Origin: Elusimicrobiaceae bacterium
GTDB lineage: Bacteria > Elusimicrobiota > Elusimicrobia > Elusimicrobiales > Elusimicrobiaceae
Assembly: GCA_017475405.1 (NCBI GenBank)
Contig: JAFVFN010000010.1
Coordinates: forward strand, 1-64,000
Direction of reading: 5' to 3'
Length of the DNA stretch: 64,000 nucleotides
Below, in pieces: positions 53,967-63,027 of the stretch. The notes under the pieces are model-generated. The model ran no database searches. It saw only the letters and a program-made list of their open reading frames with translations, and had not been told where the DNA came from. The translations under genes were made by a program, and so were the position numbers. Within the stretch, counting starts at the first letter, position 1. Every line of letters starts with the position of its first letter.

Positions 53967-53998
53967 CAAAGCCCCCTTTCATTGAAAGGGGGCTTTTA
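53966..53998. terminator. Bidirectional terminator between pilin 8 and tRNA-Gly
   Basis: AAAGCCCCCTTTC and GAAAGGGGGCTTTT form a perfect 13-pair stem with an ATT loop and flanking A and T tracts. Confidence 0.9.
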
Positions 53999-54000
53999 AA

Positions 54001-54074
54001 TGGAGCGGGCGAAGAGAATCGAACTCTCGTCTCAACCTTGGCAAGGTCGCGTTCTACCATTGAACCACGCCCGC
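54001..54074 (-). tRNA. tRNA-Gly (anticodon GCC)
   Basis: On the minus strand: acceptor GCGGGCG/CGCCCGC, D arm TTCAATGGTAGAA, anticodon stem CGACC.. with loop TTGCCAA (anticodon GCC), T arm GAGAG-TTCGATT-CTCTT, discriminator T, and encoded CCA (54003-54001). Confidence 0.96.
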
Positions 54075-54130
54075 GAAAATCAGTTTAACTACCTATATAG
54101 TATAGCACATTTAAGCCACAGATACAAGTT

Positions 54131-55054
54131 TTATTTTTTGCTTGTCTTTCTGGAGGCCTGCTTTTGAGTGGGATTCGCTGCCGGAGCATAAGCTGTCCGT
54201 GCCGGTCCTAAAAGCTGGGAGGCAATGCTTTTTAGGTAATAGTTTTCGGTAACAGCTTGGCGTATGCCGGCATTTTGTCGTAGCGCGCTCAAAGCGGGGC
54301 TTGCATTAATAACTTTGATGGCCTCGGCCGGATGATCCCGGTAGTATTTAATGGATTTGCTGGTCAGCAAATAACTCATAAAACGGCTGCCGCCTATTTT
54401 ACGTACTATATCGGGATTAGTCAGCACCTGTTTAACGGTATTGCTTTCAAAAAATTCGTTTAGTTTGACAGTGTCTTGTGTAAACGCGGCCAATAATTGA
54501 GGATCTTCCAAAAGAGGTGCCACATCGTTTCGGGAGATAAAAGCTTTTGCTACTTCTTCCCGGTTGAGCAGATAACGAATTATCTCAGGGTCTTTAATAT
54601 TGGACGCAAAGTTTTCGGTCAGTGCCCATGGGGCCATCCCAATAATGCCGTAGTTTTTTGGAGTAATGGACTGATAATTAAAACGGTTGATAATGGGTAA
54701 GGTAGTACCTAATTCGTCCACTGCTACATTGCGGTCCTGTCCTTCATAAATTTGTACATAGGTAACATCTTTACTTGGATTAAAATCTGTGTTGGAAGCG
54801 AGACCCTGTATATTTTTAGGGTCCAGTGCCGCAGTAATATCTTCGGCCCGATTTTTGGCGTTGAGCACGCTTAACATCACAATCGCAGCAGCTCCCAATG
54901 CACAGATTACCATCCCCCACGCGAGCATGTTAAGAAATGTATGGTTTTGGGTACGCACCTCTTGCTCTTCTTGGGCTTTTTTTTCGGCGGCAACGACTTT
55001 CTGGTTATATTTTTGCGGGTTACGCAAACGGTCGATGATTTCTTCGGTTTTCAT
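54131..55054 (-). CDS. Conserved-looking single-pass membrane protein of unknown function
   Basis: 307 residues from ATG at 55054 (a longer frame to 55147 has no ribosome site and would cross the promoter region). A Glu/Lys-rich cytoplasmic start (about 1-38) precedes one transmembrane helix (MLAWGMVICALGAAAIVMLSV, about 43-63), then a mostly helical external or periplasmic domain with short D-P-x repeats (DPEIIRYLL, DPQLLAAF, NPDIVRKIG), and a basic tail (KQASRKTSKK). I do not recognise the family. It is divergent from the thioesterase gene. Confidence 0.65.
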   Translation of the reverse strand: MKTEEIIDRLRNPQKYNQKVVAAEKKAQEEQEVRTQNHTFLNMLAWGMVICALGAAAIVMLSVLNAKNRAEDITAALDPKNIQGLASNTDFNPSKDVTYVQIYEGQDRNVAVDELGTTLPIINRFNYQSITPKNYGIIGMAPWALTENFASNIKDPEIIRYLLNREEVAKAFISRNDVAPLLEDPQLLAAFTQDTVKLNEFFESNTVKQVLTNPDIVRKIGGSRFMSYLLTSKSIKYYRDHPAEAIKVINASPALSALRQNAGIRQAVTENYYLKSIASQLLGPARTAYAPAANPTQKQASRKTSKK

Positions 55055-55123
55055 ACACGCATACCTGGTAAAGAAGTATAATTTATTATATGAAATCTTG
55101 CGCCGTACTAAAAGAGGAACCTT

Positions 55124-55510
55124 ATGCAAAAAACTATTTTTTATCATGATACAGATTGCGGCAATGTCGTGTATTACGCTAACTACTTAAAATACTTTGA
55201 AGAAGCGCGCACTCTCTATATGGCAGAACGCGGGTTTTCCGTACCGGCATTGATGCAGTTGGGCAAATATTTTGTAGTGGCCCGGCAGGAAGTGGAATAC
55301 AAGTATCCGGTACGTTACGCCGATGTAATTACTGTAGATACCAAAGTACTGGAAATATCAGATATTAAAATCGTATTTGAAAATACCATCACCAACCAAA
55401 ACGGTCGTTTGTGTACGAAAGGCAAAACGATGTTGGTTTGTGTGGATAAAAACGGTATGCCCACTTCCATGGGACCTGAGGTAAAATCAGCGATGTTACC
55501 GGCTTCTTGA
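55124..55510 (+). CDS. ybgC: YbgC-type acyl-CoA thioesterase (hot-dog fold)
   Basis: 128 residues. The 4HBT active-site motif DTDCGNVVYYANYLKYFEEAR (residues 9-29, catalytic Asp about 11 or 16 by family) with the hot-dog fold strands after it (EVEYKYPVRYADVITVDTKV). YbgC proteins hydrolyse short-chain or malonyl-type acyl-CoA and are linked to the Tol-Pal envelope system and phospholipid metabolism; no tol genes are present here. GAGGAA lies upstream of ATG. A clear terminator follows. Confidence 0.88.
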   Translation: MQKTIFYHDTDCGNVVYYANYLKYFEEARTLYMAERGFSVPALMQLGKYFVVARQEVEYKYPVRYADVITVDTKVLEISDIKIVFENTITNQNGRLCTKGKTMLVCVDKNGMPTSMGPEVKSAMLPAS

Positions 55511-55535
55511 TTGGTAAACTTTTGCACCAATTGCT

Positions 55536-55566
55536 ACGGGCGGAACATTTGTTCCGCCCATTTTGC
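55536..55566. terminator. Bidirectional terminator after ybgC
   Basis: GGGCGGAAC (55538-55546) and GTTCCGCCC (55551-55559) pair around ATTT, followed by ATTTT. Confidence 0.8.
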
Positions 55567-55586
55567 ATGTAGGGGCTAGGTTAAAT

Positions 55587-56291
55587 TTAGTTGACCAGAC
55601 AAGGAAGCACGCGACCAATTGAATAAGCTATCTGTGACATGGACGGATTGTATTGCGTCTGGGTTTGGGCTGCCTGCCACAAGGTAATCCCGTGTGCTGA
55701 GCCGGCTTCTATAATATGCTGACAATAAATGGCTTTGTGTTGGGCATAAATTCGTTCATCGCTACCGCGTAAACGAGCTAATTGATTGTGGGCTGAGTCA
55801 TTTTTCTTCTTAAGAGACGTATAGGCATAAATCGGGCGGAAGGTATCCGTATGGGCCGCATTAATTTGGGCATGTAATGGAGTTTCATCCAAGGTGTTAC
55901 GGGCATCTACCAGTTCGGATATCTTACGAGGTGCTTTGGCCCCGTAAAACCGGCGAATCAAAGAAGCAGCAGCCTGTACGGTATCTGCGTTTTTTGCAGC
56001 GTGAAAGAGGTTATTTCCGTATTTATCTGTGGAGAGTAAAAATTGCCCGTCTTTGGAATACTCGGCCAAACTAAGCAAGGTTTTTACATCTCCCTGACGT
56101 GCTAGTTTGATAATCAGCGGAGTACCGTAAGCATCCGGCGCAGATAAATAATTTTCAACACCCTGGGCGGTTTGTAAAGCTAAAGCAACCGATAAACGCG
56201 AGGTGTCTGCCTCCGGGGCATTTTGAGCGCGTGTTACGCCGGGGATTAATATCAATGTCAAAAGGATAATACTCACTATACGTTGTTTCAT
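55587..56291 (-). CDS. Exported ankyrin-repeat-like protein
   Basis: 234 residues with a signal peptide (IVSIILLTLILIPGVTRAQ, cleavage near 22). Two or three degenerate ankyrin-like units are visible (AYGTPLIIKLARQGDVKTLLSLAEY; KYGNNLFHAAKNADTVQAAASLI; LDETPLHAQINAAHTDTF). The C-terminus has two Cys (YCQ, LPCLVN) that may form a disulfide. Periplasmic ankyrin proteins usually mediate protein contacts. It lies downstream of pilin 9 but a terminator separates them. Confidence 0.7.
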   Translation of the reverse strand: MKQRIVSIILLTLILIPGVTRAQNAPEADTSRLSVALALQTAQGVENYLSAPDAYGTPLIIKLARQGDVKTLLSLAEYSKDGQFLLSTDKYGNNLFHAAKNADTVQAAASLIRRFYGAKAPRKISELVDARNTLDETPLHAQINAAHTDTFRPIYAYTSLKKKNDSAHNQLARLRGSDERIYAQHKAIYCQHIIEAGSAHGITLWQAAQTQTQYNPSMSQIAYSIGRVLPCLVN

Positions 56292-56327
56292 AAGGACCTC
56301 TTTCTTCTTTAGTATGTGAGTTTAAAA

Positions 56328-56372
56328 TAATAAAAAACAGGGCCTTTAGACCTATATGGATCTAGGCCCAAC
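56328..56372 (-). terminator. Terminator of pilin 9
   Basis: On the minus strand GGGCCTAGATCC pairs with GGTCTAAAGGCCC (one bulge) around ATATA, then TGTTTTTTATTA. It lies a few bases after the pilin stop. Confidence 0.75.
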
Positions 56373-56376
56373 TAAG

Positions 56377-56886
56377 TCAGTTATAATACCAATAGGCGTA
56401 TCTAAATGACTGACTAGGAGAGAGCAGCCCCGTTTCTGCTTGACATATTTGGTAACCTAATAAGGTGGATTGAGGATAAGAAACACAAATTTTCTTTCCT
56501 TTTTCAAGATTTACATCTTGGCCCGAATGAAGGATTATTTCATATGCCAAGTATTCATCCTTCGATAAGCCAGTTAATTCACACCAAAGGTATCCATTTC
56601 CAAATTCGCATACATAAGAGTTTCCTGTTATCTTGTTATCGTCTGTTTTCCCGGGAATTTGTATGTCTAATTCTTCCACATTGGAGACATATTCGCCATT
56701 AGCTAAGTAATAAATTTCTTGGGCTTTCGCACTTGCTTCTGCCAGTACTTTTGCTTGCGTAAATCTACTTTTTAATACTGCTTTTTGATACTGTGGTAAT
56801 GCCACTGCTGCTAAAATGCCTATAATTAGTATCACTACTAAAAGTTCTATCAGGGTAAAACCGTGACGACTATTTATATTAAGCAT
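56377..56886 (-). CDS. Type IV pilin-like protein 9 (RNA-leader class)
   Basis: 169 residues from ATG at 56886: [25 protein letters not shown], processed after Gly9. AQEIYYLANGEY and ELDIQIPG follow; one central Cys pair (CEFGNGYLWC) and the C-terminal Cys-x13-Cys pair (CVSYPQ...QIC) are present. AAGGAGAA precedes ATG; an in-frame upstream start at 56934 lies in the RNA terminator and is rejected. It is controlled by RNA copy E directly upstream. Confidence 0.9.
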   Translation of the reverse strand: MLNINSRHGFTLIELLVVILIIGILAAVALPQYQKAVLKSRFTQAKVLAEASAKAQEIYYLANGEYVSNVEELDIQIPGKTDDNKITGNSYVCEFGNGYLWCELTGLSKDEYLAYEIILHSGQDVNLEKGKKICVSYPQSTLLGYQICQAETGLLSPSQSFRYAYWYYN

Positions 56887-56919
56887 ATGTTTCTCCTTTT
56901 CACTGTTTTGGGAAACATA

Positions 56920-57113
56920 TACAAAAACGGCCATTGTGCTTGAGTTCTAATCACAGTCCCCAATCATAACAGCCGTAGTTTACCGTCGTGCGGTAAACAT
57001 TTAATACAAACTGATGGGGTTATAAGGCCCATTAGTTTGTATCTAAAACAGCTGTTCCTGGCGTGATTAGAAGCTTATAAGCTACTGCGTATCTATTACG
57101 CTTCCAAAAACAG
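56920..57113 (-). ncRNA. Structured leader RNA copy E
   Basis: P1: CTGTTTTTGGAA (57113-57102) with CCAGGAACAG (57061-57052), two wobbles. Inner hairpins GCGTA/TACGC and AGCTTATAAGCT. Pseudoknot: CTAATCAC (57070-57063) with GTGATTAG (56954-56947), eight perfect pairs. Long variable stem ATACAAAC/GTTTGTAT, TACCG/CGGTA hairpin. Terminator ACGGCTGT (56976-56969) with ATGGCCGT (56934-56927), then TTTTGTAT. TATAAT at 57142-57137 is the likely -10 box. The pilin starts about 40 bases later. Confidence 0.85.
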
Positions 57114-57185
57114 ATTAAATTTTTTACTTCTTTTTTATTATAACAAAATTATCTTTAGAAATCATATTCCCTAAAAGATATATTT

Positions 57186-57653
57186 TTATTTATTTAGCCT
57201 TTTCGCCACACAAGGCGGAACCAGGTCGCTTATATCAGCACCGTAGGAAGCGGCTTCTTTGACGGCACCGGAACTGGTAAACTGGTATTGTTCGCAGGCG
57301 GGTAGGAAAACGGTTTCCAATGCAGGATAGAAGCGTTTATTAAAATAAGCATTGGTACGTTCATGATTCCAATCATGCGCACTGCGTAGTCCCCTTACTA
57401 CGGTCGTATAACCGTGGGATTTCATATAATCGGCGAGTAACCCTTCCGTACTGTCGATGGTAATGTTGGATTCGCTCTGCAGGGCTTCTTTTAAGAACGC
57501 AACCCGTTCTTCCATGGTAAAACGGGTGGTTTTGTTAGCATTGCGAAACACAACGACGGCTACGGCACCGAAAATGGCGCGAGCCCGTTTGATTAAGTCA
57601 ATATGACCGTTGGTAACGGGGTCAAAACTGCCGGAAAAAACAACTGGTTTCAT
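57186..57653 (-). CDS. coaD: Phosphopantetheine adenylyltransferase
   Basis: Fourth step of coenzyme A synthesis: ATP plus 4'-phosphopantetheine to dephospho-CoA. 155 residues. Nucleotidyltransferase motif GSFDPVTNGHIDLI (8-21, His in TNGH), VVRGLRSAHDWNHE and the C-terminal TSSGAVKEAASYGADISDLVPP region. It is divergent from dgt, sharing a 45-base promoter gap. Confidence 0.97.
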   Translation of the reverse strand: MKPVVFSGSFDPVTNGHIDLIKRARAIFGAVAVVVFRNANKTTRFTMEERVAFLKEALQSESNITIDSTEGLLADYMKSHGYTTVVRGLRSAHDWNHERTNAYFNKRFYPALETVFLPACEQYQFTSSGAVKEAASYGADISDLVPPCVAKRLNK

Positions 57654-57698
57654 AGGATTCCTCTATACTAACTATTTCTATTATGGTATCATAATTTT

Positions 57699-58823
57699 AT
57701 GATAAAAAACCCATTTTCCGATGAAATCTATTTACAGCGTACCCATCCGCATACCCCGGATTTGCGTGATGAATATTTTAGAGACCAAACCAAAATTATT
57801 CATTCGCTTCCGTTTCGCCGGCTTAAGCATAAAGCGCAGGTGTTCTTTGCGCCTAAAAACGATCATATTTGTACGCGCATTGAACATGTATTACATGTAG
57901 CTACCATTGCAGCTACCATTTGTCGCGGTCTTAACAAAAGCGGCAATTGGCAGCTCAGCGAAGATTTGGCCTATGCGATCGGACTTGGGCATGATATCGG
58001 GCATGCTCCGTTTGGGCATGAGGGAGAACGCGCCATTGATGCGTGTTTAAGACCCAACGGGAAACGGTTTTTACATGAACTTAACAGTTACCGCGTGGTA
58101 GAACATATCGCCAACTACGGAGAAGGATTAAATTTAACCTTTGCCGTAAAAGACGGCATTATTTGCCATTGCGGCGAAGATTTTGCCAATAATGCTTTAC
58201 GTCCCGGGAAAACGCCTAATGATTTGGAACATATTACAGGGCGTACTCAAATGCCTTCTACATACGAAGGGTGTATCGTACGACTGGCTGATAAGATTGC
58301 CTACTTTGGGCGCGATATTGAAGACGCCATTAAGGCCGATTTGATTACAAAAGATGATATTCCGACCCCGGTACGCAAAGAAGTAGGAACTTCCAATGGG
58401 GAAATTATTAATACACTGACATTGGATTTAATTGATCATTCCAAAGACAAAGATTGCATCGGGTTTTCGGATGACAAATTTAATTTGATTTCTCAGTTGC
58501 GCGATTTTAACTATAAGCGTATTTATTGCAATGAAGATATGCTTTGTCGTAAAGAAATCGTAACAAAATGCCTGCGGGATGTTTTTGATTATTTTCGCAA
58601 CTTGTTTAACCAACATGTTTTTGATTATGAGGCCTATGCCCGCGAACCCCAACAAGCAGCTCGCGGATTTGGCAACTATCTCAAATCCATGAAAGGATTT
58701 TATAAAGAAAATCCCGCGGAAATCGATACGGTTATAGCCGATTATATTGCAGGCATGACTGACTCATTTGCCCTGAGTGTCATGCAGGAAGTATTGCTGC
58801 CAACGGCGGTGGATTTTTTCTAG
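57699..58823 (+). CDS. dgt: dGTPase-like HD-domain triphosphohydrolase
   Basis: Hydrolyses dGTP (or other dNTPs) to the nucleoside and triphosphate. 374 residues, the shorter subtype. The HD metal site is visible: RRLKHKAQVF, HVATIAATICRGL and GLGHDIGHAPFGHEGERAI (HD at about 98-99), with a further Asp in RLADKIAYFGRDIEDA. Substrate specificity cannot be fixed. A terminator follows at 58847. Confidence 0.88.
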   Translation: MIKNPFSDEIYLQRTHPHTPDLRDEYFRDQTKIIHSLPFRRLKHKAQVFFAPKNDHICTRIEHVLHVATIAATICRGLNKSGNWQLSEDLAYAIGLGHDIGHAPFGHEGERAIDACLRPNGKRFLHELNSYRVVEHIANYGEGLNLTFAVKDGIICHCGEDFANNALRPGKTPNDLEHITGRTQMPSTYEGCIVRLADKIAYFGRDIEDAIKADLITKDDIPTPVRKEVGTSNGEIINTLTLDLIDHSKDKDCIGFSDDKFNLISQLRDFNYKRIYCNEDMLCRKEIVTKCLRDVFDYFRNLFNQHVFDYEAYAREPQQAARGFGNYLKSMKGFYKENPAEIDTVIADYIAGMTDSFALSVMQEVLLPTAVDFF

Positions 58824-58844
58824 TTCACGGGTGCTTTACGGATT

Positions 58845-58879
58845 GTAAAAAGACCTATTTTGAAAATAGGTCTTTTTTT
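58845..58879 (+). terminator. Terminator of dgt
   Basis: AAAAGACCTATTTT and GAAAATAGGTCTTT pair with almost no loop, followed by TTTTT. Confidence 0.88.
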
Positions 58880-59205
58880 CGTTGCAACGTCCTTTCAAAT
58901 TTCATAACATATTAATGGAGAAGGTTAAATTGTTATGTATCAGTACAACACCACCCAATTTGCGTGTTTGTGCTTTCCCCGACGGAAAAATCAACAAACG
59001 TCGCGGGCAAAGCTTCGTTTTTCCATTTTACTTTCTTTATTTTCACATCTTTTTCGAAACAAACAAATTTCCACTTATACCATATACCTGCAGTGCATAT
59101 CACAATTTGATTTATATAGGGCTAAAAGTATCTTTCAAATAGGTCTTTTGGCCCTGTTTTTTTGCCGTTTAAATTGCGATCATATATATAGGAGAGGAGT
59201 TATAT
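58880..59205. other. Long leader before the 1221-residue membrane protein
   Basis: About 325 bases without a convincing gene; two overlapping frames of 86 and 92 codons exist but neither has a ribosome site or recognisable product. The stretch is AT-rich in its second half and ends in a good ribosome site (AGGAGAGG) for the next gene. A long 5' untranslated region or a small RNA is possible; no structure like copies A-E is visible. Confidence 0.4.
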
Positions 59206-62200
59206 ATGCATAGACTACTTGCGCTTGTGCTGAGCGTTAGTATATTAGTAAGCAGTATCTCACCGGCTTTGGGCCAGGTAGGCCCGGTCGGTCGCGGTGT
59301 TGCCGGTATCAGACGAGGTGTTCCTGCTGTAACCAACCGAAATCTGCTGCCTACCCGTATGTCTGCCCAAATTAATCGTCGTGTTATGCAACAGACCATG
59401 TTGCCGATGGGTTGGGTTCAATCGCATATTTTATCGGGCAATGTAAACGGCCTTGCTCAACAAATTTTACAACAATCTGCAGCGTTGCGCGCTCCCATGT
59501 TGCGAAATGATTTCGTGACCCTCTCCTTAATGCCCAACGCAGTTACTGATGGGCAACGTCTTCAGGCGGTAACGGCCTATCAAGTTCAACTTCAAGAAAC
59601 TTCCGCCATATTAAATGTCCCGCAAACAGATTTAGACTCATTTTTGGTATTTGCTCAACAGCACCCGGCAGATCTCAAAGTGACCGCTGTAAAACATGTA
59701 TTAGCTGATGCGTCCGCGCTGGGATTGGTCGGAACCAAAGAATCCGCTGCCGTATTGCTTGATTTTTATAAACATGCGCAAGGCACGCTGTTTGAAGATA
59801 CGGCCGCATTAATTACGGCTCGTGGACTATTACACATGCAGGCCTATGAGGCGTTAGAAACATTTTTAAGTGAACATACAGGTAAAGAAGTTCTCGCAGG
59901 TACGGCAGCTTACATTCGCACGAAAGGGATGCCGATAGAAGTACCGAGCGAGTTGCAGATAGACCATTCTTTGGCGGCTAATGAAAAGTTAGCCGTTTTT
60001 TTAGGCGATGGGTTCCTGCCCAATCGTTTGCACGCGGATCCGTCTGTGCAGGCTACCGAATTATGGGTAAACTTAAACGTTGCGCAACCTCAGGTACAAC
60101 CGGCACCGGTTGTAAGCGAGGCACAGGTATTGGCTCGTTCCATTCAACCGGCTCAGTTTGCTAAACAGGGAGTGCCTCAAGTAACGGCAACAACTCCTCA
60201 TATTGAACCGTTGATGTTTAGTTCCAATCCTGCGGTTTCCGTAAATGCGGCACCTGTCGTATCGGTAACAGCTGTGCCGCCGACAGAAACTTCCGTGACA
60301 ACGGCACGTCGCTCTTCCAATAGCGGGATTTTGTACAGCGGGATCCCGGTGTTTGCAATTGCTGACTTGGGGAAACGTTTTTTCTCGTGGTTGGGCCGTC
60401 AGTTTAAAAAAGAGCAGAGCACAACAGTCCCTTATGAAGAACCCGGTTTGCATGAGAGCAACGTACGTCCCGTATTTGCCCAAGTGGATTTGCCAGCCCG
60501 AGCATCTATTGGAGGAGATTTAGTAGGAGCCGACAGCGAGATACATGAGGTTTCCGTTGGAGTAGATGGTTTTAAATTAACCGTTGAAGGAACCGATAAG
60601 GTAGAGCATATTTTACATAACGTAGATTTAACAGTCAGCTCGGATTTAAAGAATTTTTCGCCGGAATATAATCGCTTGGCTTTAGATACAGACTATATTT
60701 TTGAACTTCGTAATCAAACCGTTCCTGCCAAACGTCCGGATCACTTCTACTTTGCCTTATCAATTCGAAACGGGGAATTTGATACATTCCTGCAAGGGGC
60801 CAATGACTTGCACTTAACGCGTCCGATGCGTATTAAAATCCAACGTTCTGGTACGCCCAGAAATTCTGTTACCATCCCGGTATATGACCGCAATCTGCGA
60901 AGTTCTTCCTTAATGGCGGAAGTAGATGCAAGCCTGCTTAGCGGCATTAAAGATCCGCAGGAAGGGCATATTTGGTATAACGGGCAAACATTGTATTTCC
61001 AGGATAAATATGGAACATTAACGGAACTTCAAAATGCATTTGTTCGTCTTCCTAAAGCTGAAAGCAAATACTGGACCAAGATTTTTGAAGCGAACCCGGA
61101 AACAAAGTTTCGCTTGGGTGTATTTTCTACCATGGGGAAAATGGTTCCGGTAACGTATTTGGTCCCCAGCCTGCAAATCGGGCTAGGAAAAACGCTGGCA
61201 CCGGAAATGCATGATACGTTCGGTATTGAGAAAGATACGGCCAGTAATATTATGCTGGGGATCAATAACGTATTGCCGGCGTTAATGCTTTTTGTACATC
61301 CGCTGATGAAACAATACGGCGAAGCCGCGGTATTTCGGGTAGGTTCAGCCATGTTTACAGTCGGTGGTTTGGTAGCCTTGGCTACCGGACTATATGGGCA
61401 TGTGGGTGGCGGTGAGGTTACCAATTTACAGTTAACGGGATTTATTGTTTCCAGTGTACTGATTGCCTTGGGTACCAATGTAACTCGCTTTGTACAAAAT
61501 TTACTGATGAGTGCTAACCGTGGAATTGTGCCGCAGGCCAGTTCTTTCCAAAAAGCACAGGAAGTTACCGATGCCGCTCCCGTTGTGTACAATGCCAGAC
61601 ACCTGGCCAAACGTGCTTGGGAAGTAGCCACGAAAAAATCTTCCAAATCGTTACGTGATGTAATTTACTATCAGCGCGGTGCCATGTTTAAAAACTTGGG
61701 AACCATGTTGTTCTTGTCATTCCCGATGTTTGCCAACGCGTTGGGTAAGATGGTCGGGTTAGATTTGGGACTGGATTTTTCAGCCAGCTATGTACCGTAT
61801 ACGTTATACAGCTTATACACTTTACGTCAGGTTTATAAAACACGTTATAAAGACGCTTTCCCGATGAACAAAACAGTGCTTAGCAATAACCTGCAGGATT
61901 TGCAAAACAGTACGGCAGCCAGTATCAGCCAAGTGCCTCCGGCCGAGTTGACTTCTACACATCCGGTGCTGGTAGAAGCTGCTAAACAATTGAAAGGAGC
62001 CATTGATGCATTGGTACCGGTGGAATCGCGTCAAACTAAAACCACCATTAACAATTTAACCATTAAACATGAAACAGAAGTAGGTGCAGAGCTCGAAGAG
62101 CTGTTGCTTTTATCCGGTCGCACCCCACAGGAAGCACAAGCCGCCCGTCAAAGTTTACAGCAAGCGTTTGATGTATTGGGTCGACGGGATGTAAAGTGGT

Positions 62201-62871
62201 ATAAAGTGGCCAAAATGAAAGGATTACCGGCGGCTTTGAGCGCCATGACCTTGGCTACTTTTGGGGAATTGGGATTTTCCAACGGTTTAGCGTTTGCCAT
62301 GCGTGATATGGGATTAGACGGCACTGCCGCTACCGGTGTAGTGGGCCTGTTATTGTATGGATGTATGTTCGGTTGGCGTATTATAGGGAATGTATTAAGC
62401 CAGCGTATGAGCGGAGGCAGTATGTATGCGCTTTCTTCTACCGCAAGCATTGTGGGCCCGGCCATGGCCGCACTGGCAGTACCTACAGGCAACATCAGTT
62501 TACTGGTAGCCGGTACTATTACAGCCTGTTTTGGAATTAGCAACTTCTTCTCTCAAATGTATGAATACATGGTAGGGTTATATCCTAAATACAAACGTGA
62601 AATCGCACTGCTTATTAACTTTACCATGCCGTTAGCTGCTCTCCCTGTAGGAGCGATGAAATCTGGTGCCTTTGAAGCAATCCCGGGACTGGACATGGCT
62701 ATCTGCGGAGCTGCCTTGGCAGGCAGCGTAGCCCTTACACCCGGTATGTTAGCGAACTCCAGCATGGTTCAGGCTGCGAAATTTGGTTGGCAACAACTAA
62801 AAAATAAAGTACATCAATTCTTCCACCGTGGCGGGGATGTGCCTCCTACTGCTGAAGTTCCTGCCAATTAA
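59206..62871 (+). CDS. Large protein: exported N-terminal domain fused to an MFS-like membrane domain
   Basis: 1221 residues. A signal peptide (LLALVLSVSILVSSISPALGQ) opens it. Residues of about 25-620 are soluble: helical Gln/Ala-rich sequence, a Pro/Val/Thr-rich linker near 300-370, then a beta-rich part (about 420-620). From about 635 a major-facilitator-like module begins (LGVFSTMGKMVPVTYLVPSL, RVGSAMFTVGGLVALATGLYG), with six helices before and six after a soluble insert at about 890-990. The C-terminus is cytoplasmic-looking. Such a signal-peptide plus periplasmic domain ahead of an MFS fold is unusual. The substrate is unknown. AGGAGAGG precedes ATG; it is a single-gene unit. Confidence 0.72.
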   Translation: MHRLLALVLSVSILVSSISPALGQVGPVGRGVAGIRRGVPAVTNRNLLPTRMSAQINRRVMQQTMLPMGWVQSHILSGNVNGLAQQILQQSAALRAPMLRNDFVTLSLMPNAVTDGQRLQAVTAYQVQLQETSAILNVPQTDLDSFLVFAQQHPADLKVTAVKHVLADASALGLVGTKESAAVLLDFYKHAQGTLFEDTAALITARGLLHMQAYEALETFLSEHTGKEVLAGTAAYIRTKGMPIEVPSELQIDHSLAANEKLAVFLGDGFLPNRLHADPSVQATELWVNLNVAQPQVQPAPVVSEAQVLARSIQPAQFAKQGVPQVTATTPHIEPLMFSSNPAVSVNAAPVVSVTAVPPTETSVTTARRSSNSGILYSGIPVFAIADLGKRFFSWLGRQFKKEQSTTVPYEEPGLHESNVRPVFAQVDLPARASIGGDLVGADSEIHEVSVGVDGFKLTVEGTDKVEHILHNVDLTVSSDLKNFSPEYNRLALDTDYIFELRNQTVPAKRPDHFYFALSIRNGEFDTFLQGANDLHLTRPMRIKIQRSGTPRNSVTIPVYDRNLRSSSLMAEVDASLLSGIKDPQEGHIWYNGQTLYFQDKYGTLTELQNAFVRLPKAESKYWTKIFEANPETKFRLGVFSTMGKMVPVTYLVPSLQIGLGKTLAPEMHDTFGIEKDTASNIMLGINNVLPALMLFVHPLMKQYGEAAVFRVGSAMFTVGGLVALATGLYGHVGGGEVTNLQLTGFIVSSVLIALGTNVTRFVQNLLMSANRGIVPQASSFQKAQEVTDAAPVVYNARHLAKRAWEVATKKSSKSLRDVIYYQRGAMFKNLGTMLFLSFPMFANALGKMVGLDLGLDFSASYVPYTLYSLYTLRQVYKTRYKDAFPMNKTVLSNNLQDLQNSTAASISQVPPAELTSTHPVLVEAAKQLKGAIDALVPVESRQTKTTINNLTIKHETEVGAELEELLLLSGRTPQEAQAARQSLQQAFDVLGRRDVKWYKVAKMKGLPAALSAMTLATFGELGFSNGLAFAMRDMGLDGTAATGVVGLLLYGCMFGWRIIGNVLSQRMSGGSMYALSSTASIVGPAMAALAVPTGNISLLVAGTITACFGISNFFSQMYEYMVGLYPKYKREIALLINFTMPLAALPVGAMKSGAFEAIPGLDMAICGAALAGSVALTPGMLANSSMVQAAKFGWQQLKNKVHQFFHRGGDVPPTAEVPAN

Positions 62872-62889
62872 AAGGAGTCCCAATTTAAT

Positions 62890-62926
62890 CGCAAAAAAGG
62901 ACCGATAAATTCGGTCCTTTTTTGTG
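62890..62926 (+). terminator. Terminator after the MFS-fusion gene
   Basis: AAAAAAGGACCGA (62893-62905) and TCGGTCCTTTTTT (62911-62923) pair around TAAAT. Confidence 0.9.
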
Positions 62927-62965
62927 GTTACACTTGCAACCCTAATTTGGTTTCATCGATTTCGC

Positions 62966-62993
62966 TTGACGCGTTTTTTTTTTTTGATATTCT
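62966..62993 (+). promoter_or_regulatory. T12-spacer promoter of pilin 10
   Basis: TTGACG at 62966-62971, 16-base spacer with 12 T (62974-62985), TATTCT at 62988-62993. The leader to the ribosome site matches pilins 4-6 closely. Confidence 0.78.
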
Positions 62994-63027
62994 CTCTTTA
63001 TAAAGAAAAACAAATAAGGAGAGAAAT

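Noticed and set aside
58882..59213. Two overlapping small frames (86 and 92 codons) in the leader of the MFS-fusion gene.
   Set aside because: They lack good ribosome sites, have low-complexity composition, and overlap each other and the next gene's ribosome site.
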